From contig NC_041010.1 in the NCBI RefSeq assembly GCF_004193775.1, forward strand, positions 40,289,562 through 40,353,561: DNA of 64,000 bases, in the 5' to 3' direction. Position 1 is the first letter of the stretch. Every line of letters starts with the position of its first letter. The notes under the pieces are model-generated. The model made no database searches and had not been told where the DNA came from. It saw only the letters and a list, made by a program, of their open reading frames with translations. Shown one piece after another: positions 60,123 through 64,000 of the stretch. The stretch comes from Glycine soja (taxonomy: Eukaryota; Streptophyta; Magnoliopsida; Fabales; Fabaceae). Made by a program: the position numbers and the translations under genes.

Positions 60123-63100
60123 AACTTATCAAAGTTACACTTGCAAGCTCTACTCCAAACTTGTCTTAAACCCAAAATTCTTTGTTCTACTAAGCCACTG
60201 TTGACTCTAAATAAATCAATAATATTTGTTGGAAGATTGCTTTAAATATGTGATCGTCTTACAAACAGATATATCATTTAATACTTTTAGTTTTTTCTCT
60301 CAAGGTATGCAAGGTGTTTTGAGATCTTAGTATCTTTATAAGAATTTACAGAAAGTTCTACAAGAAAGAGTAAAAGAATAATTTGCGTAAATGATTCGTG
60401 TTTTGTTTCTTCAAAGCTTATTTTATATATAACATTTTTCTCTAAGTATTTGTTGTCTCACAACGATTGGATTCTTCACTTTGTTCTTTGTTAGAAGTTT
60501 TGAGCTAGGAGGAAAGGTGTTTCTTGTATTATGACAGGCCTGCAACAATAGAGTGTTTTTGATAAGGATCAATGCGTTTTCAAATTGTGGACTTCATTTA
60601 TTCTTTATAAGACTTTGACAAATCCTAGGAGAATATTATATGTACGAAAGAATCTCAAATATTACCACAAGTATTATTTATATCATTTAAAAATCTTAAT
60701 TAAATATTAAAATAAATCATTTGAAATCATAATACTATCCATTCCTTTGAATTAAATAATTCTTAAAACCTTAGCTCCAATTCCACCTTTCGACATTGGT
60801 TTAAATACATCATTCCGTATATATAAACATTTAATTTTATTAAGTTTATTGTACGTTTTTACAAACTTCAAATTATTCGTAGCAAAGTTTTAATTACAAG
60901 AAGCCAACGTACTTATATTGCATACGATTATCGGATTATGACCTACCTACCCCACGCGTCTTCAATGTTCATTTATACACCAAAAAGTTAGATAGAGAAG
61001 GAAACTTTTCTCTTTTGGGTTGGAAGAATGGCAAATTTGTGAAACAAGGCAGCCAAAAACAGACAAAAGAAAAAAAAAAAAAAAAACTCATCCACACCAA
61101 CACCCGCCACCATGCATATTGTACGTCTATATTCTGCTGCTCAACACACCGCCACCTCCTTTTTCTTCGACAAAACATCATATATTCATTCATTACTCTT
61201 TAAATTATTGATTATTAGAAATATTGCTTTAAAACGAAACATTTATTTGACTGCAAACTTGTCTACCCTGTTTCAAAAGAAAAAGAAAAAAGAGAGAGAG
61301 AGAGACGAAAAGTATTTAATATAGGTAAACGGAGAGGTCAGAGAGACACACACATGTGCATGCAAAGCAACGCAAGACCACGTGTCATTGACACTGGGGA
61401 AAGACCGCGGCGTCGGCGGTGGAACCGTGTAGGTTTACGTGTTACTGTCAAAATTAAAAGACTTAAATATTTTCAGTTTATTATCTAAAACTATTTAATA
61501 TTTTCAAATTTTTGCTTTTATATATATTGTTAGTCTTAGTTAAATGATATGATAATTTAACATAATGTCATATCATCTTAAAATAAATATAAAAATATAT
61601 TTAAGTTAAATTAAAAAGTTTTGGGCTGAATTTGTATTGTGTGTGATGTAATGCTATCAAAATAGAAAATAATAATTAATATTAAATAGAAATAGGTAAG
61701 GAGAAAGTTGATGAGATGAGGTTATGGCTGAGATAGGTTTTGGCAATGCTGACTATGACCATTCAGCTGTGGCTGTCGGCATTGTAAGCGTCACAGCACG
61801 TGCTCTTATTCTCATTTGCTTAATAGGTCGGCCATGAACAGTTGAACACATACACCACCACCATCTTTTTTCTTCTCTCCACACTACAAGAGAAAACAAA
61901 ATGCTAATAATGTTATGCAGAATATTAACACTGTATATTATAAGTGGTATATATTAATTGACAAATAAAAAAATCAATGCATTTTCACAATATTTTTCAA
62001 TACAAAATCTTTTCGTCAACATCAAATTGTTAATGTAATGCTTATTTAGATTATTTTTAAATACTATTTTTTAGGATTTAATATATTAAAATAAATTAAG
62101 TTGCTCTAGATTGATATGTATTTCCATTTAATGCATGTTTTGAATTCTTCAAGATTTTTTTGTTTTTTATGGGTGAACAGAGTCCTTCAAGAAATACATG
62201 AACACACATTATGTGCTTTATACACTTAAAAAATGTGATACACAAACAGAAAGAAAAGATATGTGCTTGCATTGTATTTATTATATAATAAAAATAAATT
62301 ATTAGTATATTTAAGATTGTATATAATGCATTGTATTAGTTGATAGTATATATTAAATTTCTATATTAATAAAATCTTAGTAGCGTAGTTACCACGTTGA
62401 TTTTCTGCTTTCCTTTGGTCAACGATCAACGCTTCTTCTTCTTTACAGCATAACATTTCATTATCTGTCTATGTCGCACTAATTCTACGAACTGTTACTG
62501 TTACTAATTATATATACTGCTTGACACCTCTTTTGTTTTCTTACTCCTACGCATGCTATGGACACTCTTCTTTCTCCTCATCGTTTCTCCTCGCATTCTT
62601 TATTTTTGTTTTCATTGTTTCCCCTCCTTTGGTAGATTTAATGTATTCACCACGGTTTATATTAATAAATTTTAGTAAATTTATTTGTGATTTAGTTTAT
62701 AGGTAGTAATTGATGTTTGAATATTTTTCTATAAAAATGATTTCAATATAAATAATATTTATTTTTTTTATTAAAAACCATATAAATTTTACAATGAAAA
62801 TATAAATATATTTAAAATAAGTTATATTAAATCGTGAGAATATTTTTCTGACATATATTTCATTATTTTTTGTTAGTTCGATAAAATTATAATTTTGATA
62901 AAAAAATCAATTTTACCTCAAAAATATTTAATATATTGGTCAAGTAACTAATAATGCCTATTGAAATTATAAGATTAATTTGGTAAAAAAGAGTCAAATT
63001 TCTCCACTAATAAAAATTAATAAACTAACAACTAATACTTGTCGGTAAAAAACTAATAATGGTAATTTACATTTTAAATTGATTCTATAAAATAAAAAAA

Positions 63101-64000
63101 AATAAAAAAAATAAAAAAAAAAAACTTTCAAACATGACAAATACTTCCCAAAAGAAGAGGACAAACGATGGTTGATAAAATGATATGTCAGTAAATTTAT
63201 TTTATGAACCAAGACTTCAAGTCAACTTAAGAAAATGGTTGGTAAAAATAAACTTATAGAAAGACGAAGCACAAAGGAAAGTATATGTGCAAGGAATTTA
63301 AAGGAAAAAAAATGCTGTGTTAGAAACTAAGTCACAAGGAAGATAATTATAAGTAGTAAAAAGGATGTGAGAAATTAAAAAAGAAAAGTATGCAAGAAAT
63401 TAATTTGCTAACCCAATTGAAAGAAGCAATACTTATACTTTGAGCCCCTTGCCTTAAAAAAATTTACACTCTTAAGTTAAGTGTGTGTTTGAAGCTTATA
63501 AAAAATGATAATTAAGTTCCTAAAATAATATTTCTGGTATCACACATAAATAATTTAAGTTCCCAAAATAAGGCCACTTTTCTTACAAAAATTCATTATA
63601 TCAGCCACCATAATAAGTTTGTTTATTCATTTTATCTAAATGTTGATTTGTCAATGGTCATTCCTCACACGATTATAAGCTAGTTTGATTATCTTATAAG
63701 TTAATTTGAACAAAACAAATATGTTTAATTAATATACGAACTTATTTTACAAATAAGTTTAATTTTAGCGCATTTTCATACACTACTTCAATTAGTTTAT
63801 AGCTTATTTATATATAAGTGCCTTGCTATTTTTTCTTCTTCCAATTTCATCATGACTAATTTACTTGAAATTGTTTCTTACTTTTATTTTATTTTAGAAA
63901 CCCTTTTTTTATTGCCATACTTGTAGGGATTAAGAAAAATCATCGAACCTTCACAATTTCTTTATAAAATATAATTTAAAAAAATACTATCATAATTTTT
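60123..64000. other. AT-rich intergenic DNA, no gene seen
   Basis: The first part, about 60123-60600, continues the sequence interrupted by the solo LTR. At 61330-61450 there is a short GC-richer stretch with ccacgtgtc (a G-box/ABRE-like core) and another cacgtg at about 61798. These could be promoter elements of a gene outside the recognised set, but no coding exon follows. Several overlapping frames at 60969-61324 and 62521-62706 are unconvincing. Confidence 0.45.

Overview
This window is a stretch of a flowering-plant nuclear genome, most likely from a legume such as soybean. It is very AT-rich between genes and has spliced genes with GT..AG introns, plant-specific gene families (a B3 domain protein, an STP sugar transporter, a SUVH-type methyltransferase, a DREB/ERF factor, a CRM splicing-factor relative) and many decayed retrotransposons. 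The legume assignment rests on the general look of the proteins and repeats and is an inference.

Layout. At 0.6-2.6 kb lies a decayed LINE (non-LTR retrotransposon) that carries a piece of the chloroplast gene psbD inside its reading frame. At 4.5-5.1 kb there is a single-exon B3 domain gene on the minus strand. At 8.9-12.1 kb there is an intact four-exon hexose transporter gene of the STP family. At 13.7-18.2 kb a nine-exon gene encodes a SUVH4-like SET-domain histone methyltransferase with no SRA domain. At 19.8-21.2 kb (minus) is a broken relative of the chloroplast intron-splicing factors CAF1/CAF2. Head-to-head with it, at 21.6-24.3 kb, is a four-exon exostosin-family (GT47) glycosyltransferase gene with an in-frame stop. 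From 24.5 to 42 kb no intact gene is seen: this part holds LINE ORF1 and ORF2 remnants, SINE-like pieces, tandem duplications, AT microsatellites and an LTR-retrotransposon remnant. A GC-rich single-exon DREB/ERF gene lies at 42.2-42.9 kb. The last 21 kb has no gene that I can support. It contains a SINE with target-site duplications, a 2.6 kb solo LTR with a perfect 5-bp target-site duplication, and several short tandem repeats.

The genes are unrelated single-copy units of ordinary plant chromatin. Nothing suggests an operon-like cluster or a joint pathway. The points most worth a second look are the SRA-less SUVH4-like gene, the psbD insertion inside a LINE, the adjacent broken CAF-like and GT47 genes, the chimeric-looking LTR remnant at 39.5-40.7 kb, and the solo LTR with its internal 30-bp array. 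Exon boundaries were derived by hand from splice sites and reading-frame continuity. Family assignments come from remembered family features, with no database search.
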